Position numbers and translations under genes: made by a program. The notes under the pieces were generated by a model. That model was not told the DNA's origin and ran no database searches. It worked only from the letters and a program-made list of their open reading frames with translations. A DNA stretch of 64,000 nt from positions 1 through 64,000 of the forward strand of contig JAHJNJ010000018.1 of NCBI GenBank assembly GCA_018820925.1, written 5' to 3'. The DNA comes from Gammaproteobacteria bacterium. Its GTDB lineage: Bacteria > Pseudomonadota > Gammaproteobacteria > Burkholderiales > Gallionellaceae. Below, piece by piece: positions 18,952 through 30,722 of the stretch (its first letter is position 1; each line of letters opens with the position of its first letter).

Positions 18952-21256
18952 GGCGTTTTCCCGTTTTGCCCGATTTCACTGTTTTACCGGGTTTCGCGGT
19001 CGTTTTGGCTTTCCTGGGCGGAGCTGCACCCCAGGCGCCAACATTGATTCCCTGAATACCGGAAGCGTCGCTTGCATCTGAAGAACTGGTGTCAGCCTCC
19101 AGCACAAAGTCGATTTTGGTACTTTCCATATCCACCCGCACCACTTTCACCCGCACGCGATCGCCAAGACGATAGCGCTTGCCGGTACGCTCACCCAGCA
19201 TCTGGTGTTTTGCCGGATCAAAGTGGTAATAGTCCGCCCCCAGTTCGGACACGTGTACCAGGCCTTCGACGTACAGATCGTCCAGTGCCACGAACAGCCC
19301 GAAGCCGGTCACCGAGGAAATGGTGCCGTCGAAAACGCTGCCCAGATGGTCGCGCATGTAGAAGCACTTGAGCCAGGCTTCCACGTCGCGCGTGGCATCG
19401 TCGGCGCGGCGCTCGGTCATCGAACAATGTATGCCCAGCTCCGCCCACTTGAGTTGCGGCTTGTATTGCTTGCCGGCCAGCACGGACTTGATGGCACGGT
19501 GCACCAGCAGGTCCGGATATCGGCGAATCGGCGAGGTGAAGTGCGCATAAGCCTCATAGCCGAGGCCGAAGTGTCCCAGGTTCTCCGGCGCGTACACGGC
19601 TTGGCGCAGGGAACGCAGCATCACGGTTTGCAGCAATCCGGCATCGGGCCGCCCCTTGATCTGCTTGAGCAACTTGGAATAATCCGCTGCTTGCGGATCA
19701 TCGCCGCCGCCGAGTTGCAAGCCGAACTCCTTGAAGAATTCGCGCACCGCTTCCAGTTTCTCCGGCGTCGGACCTTCGTGGACACGGTACAGCACCGGGT
19801 GCTCATGCTCTTTCAGGAAAGCCGCCGCGCACACGTTGGCCGCCAGCATGCATTCCTCGATCAGCTTGTGCGCGTCGTTGCGGATGACCGGCACGATCTT
19901 CTCGATCTTGCCCTGGTCGTTGAAGATCATCTGCGTCTCGACCGTCTCGAAGTCGATGGCGCCGCGCTTCTCGCGCGCCTGCAGCAGGGTCTGGAACAGC
20001 TTGTACAGGTTGTTGATGTGCGGCAATACGGCAGCGTATTCGCGCGCAGTCTCGCCCTGCGGGTCCGCCAGCATGTCGGCCACCTTGGTGTAAGTCAGGC
20101 GCGCATGCGAGAACATCACCGAAGGATAGAAACGGTGTTTTTGTATCTCGCCTTCCGCGCTGATCTGCATGTCGCACACCATGCACAAGCGCTCGACATG
20201 CGGGTTGAGCGAACACAGACCGTTGGATAACTCTTCCGGTAACATGGGAATCACGCGGCGCGGGAAATACACCGAGTTGCCGCGGTTGATCGCTTCCTTG
20301 TCCAGCGCATCGCCGGTTTTCACGTAGTTGCTTACGTCGGCAATCGCCACCACCAGCCGGTAACCCGTGCCGCTGGGTTCGCAATACACCGCATCGTCGA
20401 AATCGCGTGCGGTCTCGCCGTCTATGGTCACCAGCGGCAACTGGGCCACGCTCTCGCGCCCGGCATAATCGGCCGGTTTGACCTCGGGCGAGAACGCCTT
20501 GGCCTGCTTTTCGGCTTCAGGCGGAAATTCGTTGGGCAGATCGTGCTTGCGCAGCGCGATCTCGATCTCCATGCCGGGATCGGCATAGTTGCCAAGCACC
20601 TCGACGATGCGTCCGATCGGCTGCGCATGCTTGGACGGCTGCTGCATGATCTCCAGCATCACCACCTGTCCGGCCCTGGCCCCGCCCGAGGCGCCCGGCG
20701 CCACCAGGAAGTCCTGGCTGATGCGGCGGTTTTCGGCCACCACGAACTGGATGCCATGTTCCTCGTACAAACGACCGACCACGCGCGTATTGGCCGGCTC
20801 CAGTACCTCGACGATCTTGGCCTCGCGCCGCCCGCGCCGGTCCTCGCCGCCGATGCGCGCCATCACGGTGTCGCCGTGCAGCGCCTTGTGCATCTCTTTT
20901 TCGCTTAACACCAGGTCCGGACTGCCGTCTTCCGGGATCAGGAAACCAAAGCCATCGGGATGGCCCTGCACCTTGCCCCTGATGAGGTCCAGCTTGTCCA
21001 CCACGCAAATGGCACGCTTGCGGTTGCGCATGATCTGTCCGTCGCGCTCCATGGCGCGCAGGCGGCGCAGGAACAACTCTTCCTCATGGTGCTCGATCTG
21101 CAACAGGGTACATAGCTCGTCCTGCTCCAGCGGGACGCCCTTGTCTGCAAGCATCTGCAGGATGTATTCGCGGCTCGGCAGCGGGTTATCGTATTGTTCG
21201 CGCTCGCGTTCCAGAAACGGGTCGAGTTCGCGGATATTTTTTTTCTTTTTCGTCAT
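18944..21256 (-). CDS. rnr: Ribonuclease R
   Basis: 770 residues from the ATG at 21256; a TTG 7 codons upstream is possible. Domains in order: N-terminal winged-helix/HTH, two cold-shock domains, the RNB catalytic domain with [15 protein letters not shown] acidic cluster (near residue 280) and an S1 domain near residues 630-715, then a basic lysine-rich tail. It is a 3'-5' exoribonuclease that degrades structured RNA. First gene of the rnr-rlmB pair. Confidence 0.96.
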   Translation of the reverse strand: MTKKKKNIRELDPFLEREREQYDNPLPSREYILQMLADKGVPLEQDELCTLLQIEHHEEELFLRRLRAMERDGQIMRNRKRAICVVDKLDLIRGKVQGHPDGFGFLIPEDGSPDLVLSEKEMHKALHGDTVMARIGGEDRRGRREAKIVEVLEPANTRVVGRLYEEHGIQFVVAENRRISQDFLVAPGASGGARAGQVVMLEIMQQPSKHAQPIGRIVEVLGNYADPGMEIEIALRKHDLPNEFPPEAEKQAKAFSPEVKPADYAGRESVAQLPLVTIDGETARDFDDAVYCEPSGTGYRLVVAIADVSNYVKTGDALDKEAINRGNSVYFPRRVIPMLPEELSNGLCSLNPHVERLCMVCDMQISAEGEIQKHRFYPSVMFSHARLTYTKVADMLADPQGETAREYAAVLPHINNLYKLFQTLLQAREKRGAIDFETVETQMIFNDQGKIEKIVPVIRNDAHKLIEECMLAANVCAAAFLKEHEHPVLYRVHEGPTPEKLEAVREFFKEFGLQLGGGDDPQAADYSKLLKQIKGRPDAGLLQTVMLRSLRQAVYAPENLGHFGLGYEAYAHFTSPIRRYPDLLVHRAIKSVLAGKQYKPQLKWAELGIHCSMTERRADDATRDVEAWLKCFYMRDHLGSVFDGTISSVTGFGLFVALDDLYVEGLVHVSELGADYYHFDPAKHQMLGERTGKRYRLGDRVRVKVVRVDMESTKIDFVLEADTSSSDASDASGIQGINVGAWGAAPPRKAKTTAKPGKTVKSGKTGKRHG

Positions 21257-21302
21257 TGACACAAAATCCTTAAGCAATTAAAGTGCGCACCCTTGAAGCA
21301 TT

Positions 21303-21387
21303 GCCCAGATGGCGGAATTGGTAGACGCGCACGGTTCAGGTCCGTGTGCCGCAAGGTGTGGAGGTTCGAGTCCTCTTCTGGGCACCA
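21303..21387 (+). tRNA. tRNA-Leu (anticodon CAG)
   Basis: 85 nt with acceptor arm GCCCAGA / TCTGGGC, D arm GCGGAATTGGTAGACGC, anticodon loop TTCAGGT giving CAG, a long variable arm (class II), T arm GGTTCGAGTCC, and an encoded CCA. The leucine identity follows from the anticodon. The last 21 bp are duplicated 211 bp downstream. Confidence 0.96.
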
Positions 21388-21399
21388 TTATTTAACAAG

Positions 21400-21425
21400 A
21401 TGGCTCGCGTATGCGGGCCATTTTT
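21400..21425 (+). terminator. Terminator of the tRNA-Leu gene
   Basis: Hairpin ATGGC-T-CGC / GCG-G-GCCAT with loop GTAT (one G-T pair), followed by five Ts, 12 bp after the tRNA. Confidence 0.8.
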
Positions 21426-21429
21426 GTAT

Positions 21430-21578
21430 TGTGCCCAGAACAAGCGAAGCACCTACGTGCTTCGCGCCTGGACTCGAAAGGCATCCGGTGCTGCGTGGTT
21501 GTTGCCGCTTTAGCGGCTTTACAACCACGGCGTACTCCTTGCGGGTGCAACGGATGCCGGGGTCGCGCATGCGTGACC
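21430..21578. repeat. Nested palindromic element beside tRNA-Leu
   Basis: Four inverted repeats in 149 bp: GCGAAGCAC/GTGCTTCGC (21444-21465); GGCATCCG (21480) pairing with CGGATGCC (21551), which encloses CGTGGTTGT..CCGC-TTTA-GCGG..ACAACCACG (21494-21529); and GGTC-G-CGCATGCG-T-GACC (21561-21578). No coding gene is plausible. It resembles a REP/BIME-like or small mobile repeat, or a structured RNA. Confidence 0.7.
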
Positions 21579-21598
21579 GAGTCCTCTTCTGGGCACCA
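21578..21598 (+). repeat. Duplicate of the tRNA-Leu 3' end
   Basis: Exact 21-bp copy of the tRNA-Leu end (CGAGTCCTC... to CCA) found at 21367-21387. No acceptor 5' half or anticodon arm precedes it, so it is a fragment. Such copies mark the far end of elements integrated at tRNA 3' ends. Confidence 0.8.
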
Positions 21599-21604
21599 AG
21601 ATTC

Positions 21605-21632
21605 AAAATGGCTCGCGCAAGCGGGCCATTTT
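21605..21632. terminator. Second copy of the tRNA terminator
   Basis: AAAATGGCTCGC / GCGGGCCATTTT with loop GCAA, a near copy of the hairpin at 21400. Its A and T flanks let it act on both strands, so it could also end purA transcription. Confidence 0.75.
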
Positions 21633-21712
21633 CCATTTGTATTGATGCCCCCAAATAAATACACGCACCGTCATTGCGATGCGTGTCCGTTGTTTTCCTT
21701 ATGACCACCCGC

Positions 21713-23047
<1,335 letters not shown>

Positions 23048-24205
23048 TTAAATTTTCATTTCGACGACGACCCACTTGCCGCCACGTAAAACCAACTCGC
23101 GATTACAATTCAATTCCGGGTGATATTCGGCTTTGCCCAGCAGATCGACCACGACGATCTCGCCCTGCTCGCGCAATTTGGCAATGGCAGCGTCCAGAGC
23201 AACGTCCTGCCGGTATGGTGCGTGTATCCCCTGCGGCTGCGCCTGTTTGTCCAGCAGGCCGTGCAGTTGGCGCAAATCCATGCTGAATCCCGTGGCCGGA
23301 CGCGCGCGCCCGAAAACCTTGCCCACGTCATCGTAGCGCCCGCCGAGCGCGATGGCATCGTGGCTGCCCGCATGGTAAACCGCGAACACCATGCCGCTGT
23401 GATAGTGGTAACCGCGCAATTCGGCCAAGTCGATGCCAATCTCGCCAGCCAGCGTCTTGAGTTGCGCTGCCGCCTGTTCCAGTTCGTTCAAGGCTGCCAT
23501 GACTTCCGGATAGACAGCCAGCGCCGTACGAGCGCGGGCGATGACTTCGATGCCGCCATAGAGCTGCGGCAAGGCCAGCAAGGCTGTTTGCATTTTCTGT
23601 GGCAGACCGGACACCAGACCGCGCAACGCCGGAACATCCTTGCGTTGCATGGCATTGAACAATTCCGCTTCCAGTTCCTGGGCGATACCCGCGTTCTGCA
23701 CCAGCGCGCGGAACACGCCAACATGGCCGAGATCGAGGTGTACTCCCTTGATGCCCATCAGCGCCAGCGCCTCCAGCATCAAGCGTTGCACTTCCAGATC
23801 GCTCTCGATACCGCTGTGACCGTACAACTCCGCCCCGATCTGCAATGGCTCGCGCGTACGCATCAATCCGGCAGGCTGCGTGTGTAACACGCTGCCGACG
23901 TAACACAGGCGCGTCACGCCCTGGCAATTGAGCAAATGCGCATCGATACGCGCCACCTGCGGCGTGATGTCGGCACGCAACGCCAGCGTGCGGCCGCTCA
24001 GCTGATCGACCAGCTTGAAACTACGCAGATCCATGTCCGGGCTGTCATTGATGAGCAGCGACTCGAGGTATTCCAGTAAAGGGGGAGAAACCAGTTGGTA
24101 GCCGGAGCGGCGAAGAAGTTCGAGTACATCGCGGCGTATGCCTTCGATGCGCCATGCCTCGTCCGGCAGCATGTCCTGGATATTTTCCGGCAACAGCCAC
24201 TTCAT
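23048..24205 (-). CDS. hisZ: ATP phosphoribosyltransferase regulatory subunit HisZ
   Basis: 385 residues, related to HisRS but without its anticodon domain. The class II motif 2-like segment (LRADITPQVARIDAH) and the GGRYDD motif are visible. HisZ pairs with the short HisG for the first step of histidine synthesis; the true HisRS is encoded separately at 31.4 kb, which supports this call. Confidence 0.94.
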   Translation of the reverse strand: MKWLLPENIQDMLPDEAWRIEGIRRDVLELLRRSGYQLVSPPLLEYLESLLINDSPDMDLRSFKLVDQLSGRTLALRADITPQVARIDAHLLNCQGVTRLCYVGSVLHTQPAGLMRTREPLQIGAELYGHSGIESDLEVQRLMLEALALMGIKGVHLDLGHVGVFRALVQNAGIAQELEAELFNAMQRKDVPALRGLVSGLPQKMQTALLALPQLYGGIEVIARARTALAVYPEVMAALNELEQAAAQLKTLAGEIGIDLAELRGYHYHSGMVFAVYHAGSHDAIALGGRYDDVGKVFGRARPATGFSMDLRQLHGLLDKQAQPQGIHAPYRQDVALDAAIAKLREQGEIVVVDLLGKAEYHPELNCNRELVLRGGKWVVVEMKI

Positions 24206-24218
24206 CTGAAGAATTCCA

Positions 24219-24404
24219 TTATTTGATCCAGTAAATCAGCAATAATCCGCTCAACATCAGTGTCAAACCGATGAAGCGAACCTGCCCATCCTGGAATTGC
24301 GACACTTTACGCAACGTTTCGCGCCATGAGGAGGGAAACAGGAACGGCATGATTCCCTCCAGCACCAACATCAAGCCCAACGCTGCCAGCCAAAAATTGC
24401 TCAT
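24219..24404 (-). CDS. DUF2065 small membrane protein
   Basis: 61 residues with two hydrophobic segments (about residues 3-22 and 44-60) and a short polar stretch between them, matching DUF2065. It occurs between hflC and hisZ in many betaproteobacteria. Function unknown. Confidence 0.85.
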   Translation of the reverse strand: MSNFWLAALGLMLVLEGIMPFLFPSSWRETLRKVSQFQDGQVRFIGLTLMLSGLLLIYWIK

Positions 24405-24410
24405 GCGTTT

Positions 24411-25289
24411 TTATTTGCCGTCCCTGGAAGAACCCTTCAGATACTTGAAGAATGGCGAGCCTGCATCCAGCAACATCACGTCACTTTTGTTTTTGAAGCC
24501 CTGTTTATAAACATCCAGACTGCGATAGAAGGAATAAAACTCGGGATTGCGCCCGAATGCGGCCGCATACAAAGCAGTGGCCCTGGCATCTCCGGCACCC
24601 TTGATTATCTGCGCCTCGCGATAGGCCTGCGCCAGAATCACTTCGCGTTGCCGGTCGGCATCCGCACGAATCTTTTCGCTCTCCGCATTACCCGTCGCGC
24701 GCAATTCGTTGGCTACACGCTTGCGCTCCGCATCCATACGGCGATACACGGAATCGCTGATTTCAATCGGAAAATCCACGCGCTTCAAACGCACATCCAG
24801 CACTTCCACCCCGATTTTGCGCGCATCCACATCGGTTTTTTCCTGTACCACTTTCATCAATTCGTCGCGCTGCCCGGACACCACCTCATGAATGGTGCGT
24901 TTTCCGAATTCTTCGCGCAGTGTCGAATTTACCGTCTGCATCAAACGGGTCTGGGCTCGTATCTCATCCCCGCCCACACTGATGTAATACTGTTTCACAT
25001 CGAAAATGCGCCACTTGATGAAGGAATCCACCAGCACGTTCTTTTTCTCTGCCGTAATGAAACGTTCCGGATCATCGCTATCCAGCGTCAGGATGCGCGA
25101 ATCAAAAAAACGCACGTTTTGCACCAGCGGCATTTTCCACTTGATCCCCGGCGTGGTTTCAACCCGCACCACTTCACCCAACTGGAACACGATGGCGGTC
25201 TGGCGCTGATCGACAATAAAAATACTCATGCTTGCCAGAATCAGCACAACCACGCCAGCCACCAGGAAATTTGTTGTATTCGGTTTCAT
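24411..25289 (-). CDS. hflC: FtsH modulator HflC
   Basis: 292 residues: one N-terminal membrane anchor (residues 10-27), then the SPFH/band 7 domain and a long helical tail. It forms the periplasm-facing HflKC complex that controls the FtsH protease. Overlaps hflK by 4 bp. Confidence 0.95.
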   Translation of the reverse strand: MKPNTTNFLVAGVVVLILASMSIFIVDQRQTAIVFQLGEVVRVETTPGIKWKMPLVQNVRFFDSRILTLDSDDPERFITAEKKNVLVDSFIKWRIFDVKQYYISVGGDEIRAQTRLMQTVNSTLREEFGKRTIHEVVSGQRDELMKVVQEKTDVDARKIGVEVLDVRLKRVDFPIEISDSVYRRMDAERKRVANELRATGNAESEKIRADADRQREVILAQAYREAQIIKGAGDARATALYAAAFGRNPEFYSFYRSLDVYKQGFKNKSDVMLLDAGSPFFKYLKGSSRDGK

Positions 25290-26488
25290 TGGCGAGCCCC
25301 TCTTTCACGGCTGAATTGCGAATCGCGACTACGCGGCGCGACTGTTGATTCGCCTCCTGCTGTCGATGTCAGTTGCTCGGTCGGTTTGGATCCCGGCAAT
25401 TCAACACCCGGATTGGTACTCTGGATCAGCTTATCCAAAGGCAAATACAGCAAATTGCTACCGCCGTTCTTTTGATCCACCAGCACCTTGCTGGCACTGG
25501 TCAGTATCTGTTGTTTCATATCCTGATACATACGCTCGCGCGTCACTTGCGGCGCTTTTTCATATTCGACCAAAATTTGCTTGAAGCGGCTGGCATCACC
25601 TTCTGCATTGGCAATCACGCTTTGCTTGTAACCGTCAGCCTCTTGCATCAAGCGTGCGGCAGCGCCTTTGGCTCTGGGAACGACGTCGTTGGCATAAGCC
25701 TGGCCTTCATTTTTCTGCCGCTCCCTGTCCTGCCCGGCCTTCACCGCATCGTCAAATGCGGCCTGCACCTGCTCGGGGGGTTGCGCATTCTGCATGGTGA
25801 CTTTGCTGACAACGATGCCGGCCTTGTAACGATCAAGAATATCCTGGATCAGCTTGGTGGTCGAATCCGCGACTTGCTCGCGTCCTTCGTACAGCACGAA
25901 GTCCATTTTGCTTTTACCGACCACCTCGCGGATGGCGGTCTCGGCCGCCTGACGAACGAATTCAAGTTCATCCCGCATGCGGTTGTTGAAAGTAAATTCT
26001 GCTGGATCTTTGAGAAAGTACTGCACCGCAAACTGAATATCGATGATGTTCTCGTCATCGGTCAACATCAGCGACTCTCTCAGCAACTTGTTCTTTACAT
26101 TATCGCGATATCCCACCGTGACCGTGCGCACCTGGCTCAAATTGACGACCTCCACAGCCTCAATCGGATAGGGCAAGTGCCAGCGTGGCCCCGCCTCGGT
26201 GATCTCTGTCAGTTTGCCAAATCTCAACACAACCCCGCGCTGGCTGGCATCCACAATATAGAAGCCGCTGGCAATCCAGACCAAAGCCACAACCAGCACG
26301 ATCAGCCCGATACCAACACCTCCACCGCCGATGCCGCCGGACACATTTCCGCCACCGCCCTTGGGCGTGCCCCCTCCGGATTTGCCGAACAGGGATTCAA
26401 TCTTGCGATTAAGCTTGCGCATCACCTCCTCCAGATCAGGAGGCCCGCCACCATTCTTGTTTCCCCATTGGGGGTCATTCAGTCCCAT
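25286..26488 (-). CDS. hflK: FtsH modulator HflK
   Basis: 400 residues. A glycine-rich cytoplasmic N-terminus (about residues 1-60) precedes one membrane segment and the SPFH/band 7 domain; the C-terminal tail is polar. Partner of HflC in controlling FtsH. Follows hflX by 23 bp. Confidence 0.95.
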   Translation of the reverse strand: MGLNDPQWGNKNGGGPPDLEEVMRKLNRKIESLFGKSGGGTPKGGGGNVSGGIGGGGVGIGLIVLVVALVWIASGFYIVDASQRGVVLRFGKLTEITEAGPRWHLPYPIEAVEVVNLSQVRTVTVGYRDNVKNKLLRESLMLTDDENIIDIQFAVQYFLKDPAEFTFNNRMRDELEFVRQAAETAIREVVGKSKMDFVLYEGREQVADSTTKLIQDILDRYKAGIVVSKVTMQNAQPPEQVQAAFDDAVKAGQDRERQKNEGQAYANDVVPRAKGAAARLMQEADGYKQSVIANAEGDASRFKQILVEYEKAPQVTRERMYQDMKQQILTSASKVLVDQKNGGSNLLYLPLDKLIQSTNPGVELPGSKPTEQLTSTAGGESTVAPRSRDSQFSRERGARQ

Positions 26489-26511
26489 AATCTGCTTACC
26501 TTTTTGTCAAC

Positions 26512-27654
26512 TCAGTTGTCATTCAGGGGATGCCACTCCTGCGCCTGTGCATCCGGTTCAGGTAAATCCCGTACCTCGGCCAGTGCGGCTCGCAAATCAG
26601 CCAAACCTGCGCCGGTTCTCGCGCTCAAGTGAACGCTGGCGATTTTACCATATTCGTCACGCTTCACGCCCGCTTCCAAACCCTGCAGATCGATCTTGTT
26701 GTAGACCACAATTTGCGGAATATGCTGTGCCCCGACCTCCGCCAACACTTTATTCACTTCGGCGACCTGGTCGTGCCGTTCTGGACTATTTACGTCCACC
26801 ACATGCAGCAACAGGTCGGCCTGCGCCGTTTCTTCCAGGGTGCTGCGGAATGCCGCCACCAGGCCATGCGGCAAATGACGGATAAACCCCACCGTGTCCG
26901 ACAACACCACCTGCCGCTGACTGTCGCCTTCGAGAAATACCTTGCGCGCCGTGGTGTCCAGCGTGGCGAATAACTGGTTGGCGACATAAACGTTGGCATT
27001 GGTCAGGCGGTTGAACAGCGTGGATTTCCCCGCGTTCGTGTAACCCACGATGGAAACCGACATGACTTCGGAACGGTTGCGTGCTTTGCGTTGCAGCTCG
27101 CGATGGCGCTTAAGTTGCTTTAACCGTTCGTTGAGCAGATGTACCCGGCGATCCAGCTTGCGCCGATCCAGCTCCAACTGAGTTTCTCCCGGACCGCGCG
27201 CGCCCACGGCGAATTTCTGCTGCCCCATATCCATATTCATGCCAACCAGGCGGGTGGAAAGATATTTGAGCTGCGCCAGTTCAACTTGCACTTTGCCTTC
27301 ATGGCTCTTTGCACGTAACGCGAAGATATCCAGAATCAGCATGGTGCGGTCGATTACCCGCGTTTGTATTTTGGCGGTCAGATTGCGCATTTGCGCGGGT
27401 GACAAATCGTGGTTGAAGATCACCAGCGGCGCTTCCAATTCCGCGACCAGAGCGGCAATTTCATCCACCTTGCCGCTGCCGGCAAAAGTCGAGGCATCCG
27501 GGCGCTGCCGTTTGCCTTCCACCAGCGCAAGCGTACGCACGCCGGCACTTTCAGCCAGCAAACGTAACTCTTCCAAACTTTCTGCGTAATCCGGGGCGCC
27601 AAAATCGAGACTGACCAATACCGCCGTATTGGCGGCAGTCGTTGATTCGTGCAT
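26512..27654 (-). CDS. hflX: Ribosome-associated GTPase HflX
   Basis: 380 residues. An N-terminal HflX domain with a glycine-containing GPGETQLE segment, then the GTPase domain: P-loop GYTNAGKST near residue 207, G3 DTVGF, G4 NKID. It splits stalled ribosomes after stress. The ATG overlaps the hfq stop by 1 bp. Confidence 0.95.
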   Translation of the reverse strand: MHESTTAANTAVLVSLDFGAPDYAESLEELRLLAESAGVRTLALVEGKRQRPDASTFAGSGKVDEIAALVAELEAPLVIFNHDLSPAQMRNLTAKIQTRVIDRTMLILDIFALRAKSHEGKVQVELAQLKYLSTRLVGMNMDMGQQKFAVGARGPGETQLELDRRKLDRRVHLLNERLKQLKRHRELQRKARNRSEVMSVSIVGYTNAGKSTLFNRLTNANVYVANQLFATLDTTARKVFLEGDSQRQVVLSDTVGFIRHLPHGLVAAFRSTLEETAQADLLLHVVDVNSPERHDQVAEVNKVLAEVGAQHIPQIVVYNKIDLQGLEAGVKRDEYGKIASVHLSARTGAGLADLRAALAEVRDLPEPDAQAQEWHPLNDN

Positions 27655-27884
27655 TACTCGGCGTCGAACGGAATGGTGACAGCGCGTGCGGGGACGATGG
27701 TGGAAATGGCGTGCTTGTAGACCATCTGGGTGACGGTGTTCTTCAACAGCACTACATATTGATCAAACGATTCAACCTGGCCCTGCAACTTGATGCCATT
27801 GACCAGATAGATGGCGACCTGCACATGTTCTTTACGCAATGCGTTCAGAAACGGGTCTTGTAATTGTTGCCCTTTTGTACTCAT
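27654..27884 (-). CDS. hfq: RNA chaperone Hfq
   Basis: 76 residues from the ATG at 27884. Sm1 motif with the [12 protein letters not shown]-terminus and [11 protein letters not shown]-like strand, Sm2 motif YKHAIST. Hexameric chaperone for small RNAs and mRNAs. The C-terminus is short, as in many betaproteobacteria. Order hfq-hflX is conserved. Confidence 0.97.
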   Translation of the reverse strand: MSTKGQQLQDPFLNALRKEHVQVAIYLVNGIKLQGQVESFDQYVVLLKNTVTQMVYKHAISTIVPARAVTIPFDAE

Positions 27885-27975
27885 GATGTCCGCTCTTGTT
27901 GTTCTCGGGGCGGCTACTTTACTGGAAATCACGCCAATACGGAAGGGCGCGAAGTCATTGACACTTAAATCATGC

Positions 27976-28107
27976 TCAATTTCTGCGACCGGACTTCCCT
28001 CTGGCCGCCCGCTCCCGCAACTCAACCAACACCGCCTTGGACATCATGGCGAACGTGAAAGTCGCCAGCAACAAAGTGATCACCAAACCCAGCAATAAGT
28101 ATTTCAT
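27976..28107 (-). CDS. Small single-pass membrane protein between der and hfq
   Basis: 43 residues from the ATG at 28107, preceded by a very strong ribosome binding site (GGAGGAGGTT, 4 bp before the start). One hydrophobic segment (residues 3-20) is followed by a basic tail ending KSGRRN, so the C-terminus is likely cytoplasmic. A longer reading upstream is less likely, because of the site. No family recognised. Confidence 0.7.
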   Translation of the reverse strand: MKYLLLGLVITLLLATFTFAMMSKAVLVELRERAARGKSGRRN

Positions 28108-28190
28108 TTCAACCTCCTCCACGCGGATGCTGCCTGCCTGAATATTGTTACGGCACAAAACGGAAATACTTGAGAAAACTGTCTGGATTA

Positions 28191-29588
28191 TTACCCGTAC
28201 AACTTGCGCCCCCGGATTCGGGCCCGATGGGCAGCGCGTAGTTCGCTCTCGGTAAGCACATGTTTCTTGTCCGCAAACGGATTCTTGCCGGACTTGAACT
28301 CGATACGCAACGGCGTTCCCTGCAGTTTAAAGGCATCGCAAAAGGTTCTTTCCAGATAACGGCTGTAACTGTCCGGCACCTTATCCAACGCGCTACCGTG
28401 AATGATGATGAGCGGCGGATTGCTGCCACCCTGATGGGCGTAGCGCATCTTGGGGCGGAAAGAACCCACGCGCGGCGGCTGTTGTTTCTGTATCGCCTCC
28501 TCCAGCACACGTGTAAGTTGCGGGGTGGGCAGCTTGGCCATTGCCGCCGCATAGGCTTGATTCACCGATTGCAGCAGCGCATCCACGCCCGTACCGTTCA
28601 ATGCGGATATGAAATGATGCTTGGCAAAGCTCAGGAAATGCAGTTTTCGCTCCAGATCGCGTTTGGTCGTGTCGCGCTTGTATTCGTCCAGCCCGTCCCA
28701 CTTGTTTACTGCCAGCACCAGTGCGCGCCCTGCTTGCAGAACAAAATCGGCAAGATGGGCATCCTGTTCGGTGATCTGGTCGCGCGCATCCACCACCAGC
28801 ACCACTACGTTGGCATCTTCGATGGCCTGCAGCGTCTTTACCACCGAGAATTTCTCGACGGCCTCATCGACTTTGCCGCGACGGCGCACGCCGGCAGTAT
28901 CGATGATGGTGTATTGCCTGCCGCCGCGCTCGAAGTCGATATAGATCGAATCGCGCGTGGTACCCGGCTGGTCGAACGCAATGACGCGCTCTTCGCCGAG
29001 AATAGCATTGACCAGCGTGGATTTCCCCACGTTGGGACGGCCGACGATGGCCAGTTTCGGATGATCCGATTTCGCTTCGGCTTCAGTCTCGATTGCCGGC
29101 AATTCATCCAGTGCGACTTCGATCATCTCGGCAACGTTATCCCCATGCGCCGATGAAATCGGGATGGGCACGCCCAGTCCAAGTTCATGGAACTCTGCGG
29201 TAACGCGGGCGCTTTGCATGCCTTCCGCCTTGTTTACCAGCAGCAACACCGGACGCCCGGTCTTGCGCAACTGCGTGGCGATAATGTGATCGTGCGGCGT
29301 CAGACCGTCGCGACCGTCGACAATGAACAACACCATATCCGCCTCATCCACCGCCTGCCGCGTCTGCTTGGCCATCTCGTGCAGGATGCCTTCCTTGGCT
29401 ACCGGCTCCAGGCCGCCGGTATCCACCACCAGATAAGGCCTTTCGCCAATGCGACCGCGACCGTAGTGACGGTCGCGCGTCAATCCGGGCAAATCGGCTA
29501 CCAGGGCATCGCGGCTGCGCGTGAGACGGTTGAAAAGCGTTGATTTTCCAACGTTGGGACGTCCGACAAGTACGAGAGTAGGCAGCAT
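28191..29588 (-). CDS. der: Ribosome-assembly GTPase Der (EngA)
   Basis: 465 residues with two tandem GTPase domains, each with P-loop GRPNVGKST (near residues 8 and 183), and a C-terminal KH-like domain. It is essential for 50S subunit assembly. The gene ends with a basic tail. Follows bamB by 3 bp, the usual bamB-der order. Confidence 0.97.
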   Translation of the reverse strand: MLPTLVLVGRPNVGKSTLFNRLTRSRDALVADLPGLTRDRHYGRGRIGERPYLVVDTGGLEPVAKEGILHEMAKQTRQAVDEADMVLFIVDGRDGLTPHDHIIATQLRKTGRPVLLLVNKAEGMQSARVTAEFHELGLGVPIPISSAHGDNVAEMIEVALDELPAIETEAEAKSDHPKLAIVGRPNVGKSTLVNAILGEERVIAFDQPGTTRDSIYIDFERGGRQYTIIDTAGVRRRGKVDEAVEKFSVVKTLQAIEDANVVVLVVDARDQITEQDAHLADFVLQAGRALVLAVNKWDGLDEYKRDTTKRDLERKLHFLSFAKHHFISALNGTGVDALLQSVNQAYAAAMAKLPTPQLTRVLEEAIQKQQPPRVGSFRPKMRYAHQGGSNPPLIIIHGSALDKVPDSYSRYLERTFCDAFKLQGTPLRIEFKSGKNPFADKKHVLTESELRAAHRARIRGRKLYG

Positions 29589-29591
29589 CTT

Positions 29592-30722
29592 TCAGTGGAT
29601 CGCGAAACAGTACAGCTCACCATCGCTGGTCTGCACCAGGGCATTATTCCCCAAAGTGATCGGAGCCATGACAATGGCACTGCCATCGGTTTTATGACGC
29701 GCGACAAAACTCCCGTCATCCCTCTTCAGCGCATGTATATAACCTTCAAAGTCGCCGATCAGCAGAAAATCATCCAGCGGATAGGGCGCGGTCGCTTTGC
29801 GCATCAGGAGTTGGCTGTTTTTCCATATCGATGAGCCGCTGCTCTTGCTCAATGCCTGCACATTGCTGTCGGTATCGGTGATGTACAGCGTCTTGCCAAA
29901 CATGGCCAGACCTTTATCGCTGGAAATATCGCGCGTCCAAAGCGTACCTCCCTGAATTGCATCAAAACAGGCCAACCGTCCCTGGAAGGCCACTGCGCAT
30001 ACCTGGGCATTGTCCACGACCGGCAAGCTGGTGATATCACTGATGCGTTCCAGCTCGGTATTTCCGCGCGGTTGCGAAACCGAAGACTCCCATACCACCA
30101 CACCATTTTTCAAACCAATCGCCGCCAGCTTGCCCGCCGCAAAACCCGCATAGACCAAGCCATTGTTTATCTCCACACCGGCATGACTGCGTACGATAAG
30201 TGTTGGCGTGGCACGCTCGTACAACCATAAGCGGCCGCCGTCTTTCGCGCTCAAACCGGTAATGCGCTGGTTTCCGGTACGCACCACCACCACACCGTCG
30301 GCTATTTTTGGCGGACTCAACACATCGCTGGATACGCTCACCTGCCATTTCAGCTTGCCGGTATCTTCGTTGAATGCAGCCAATTCGCCTTTTTCGCCAC
30401 CCACCAGCACCAGCCCGTCCCCCGCGCCAACACCGCCGGTAATCTCAAAACCGCTGTCGATGCTCCAGACCTGCTTGCCGGTATTGCGGTCGAGGCGATA
30501 CAGCTTTCCCTGGGCATTTGCCGCAAACACTGCCTCTCGCGTCACGGCAGGGAACAACACGCTTTGCCCTGCGCCGCCGACATCGACATTCCAAAGCACC
30601 TCGAGCCTGGCTCCCGGTTTAAAGTCCACCAGTTTGGCCGGTTCGATACTGGCCTTGTCGCTGCTGCACGCAGCCAGCATCAGCGGAAATATCAACGCAC
30701 TGATTTGACGGATCAACTTCAT
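29592..30722 (-). CDS. bamB: Outer membrane assembly lipoprotein BamB
   Basis: 376 residues. Signal peptide with lipobox LAAC (Cys19), then PQQ-like beta-propeller repeats (for example the DRNTGKQVW and NEDTGKLKW type motifs). It is a subunit of the BAM complex, which folds outer-membrane proteins. Overlaps yfgM by 4 bp. Confidence 0.95.
   Translation of the reverse strand: MKLIRQISALIFPLMLAACSSDKASIEPAKLVDFKPGARLEVLWNVDVGGAGQSVLFPAVTREAVFAANAQGKLYRLDRNTGKQVWSIDSGFEITGGVGAGDGLVLVGGEKGELAAFNEDTGKLKWQVSVSSDVLSPPKIADGVVVVRTGNQRITGLSAKDGGRLWLYERATPTLIVRSHAGVEINNGLVYAGFAAGKLAAIGLKNGVVVWESSVSQPRGNTELERISDITSLPVVDNAQVCAVAFQGRLACFDAIQGGTLWTRDISSDKGLAMFGKTLYITDTDSNVQALSKSSGSSIWKNSQLLMRKATAPYPLDDFLLIGDFEGYIHALKRDDGSFVARHKTDGSAIVMAPITLGNNALVQTSDGELYCFAIH

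Noticed and set aside
21388-21704. Short open frames across the palindromic element after tRNA-Leu
   Set aside because: They read through hairpins and the tRNA fragment, with no ribosome site; this is a repeat, not coding.
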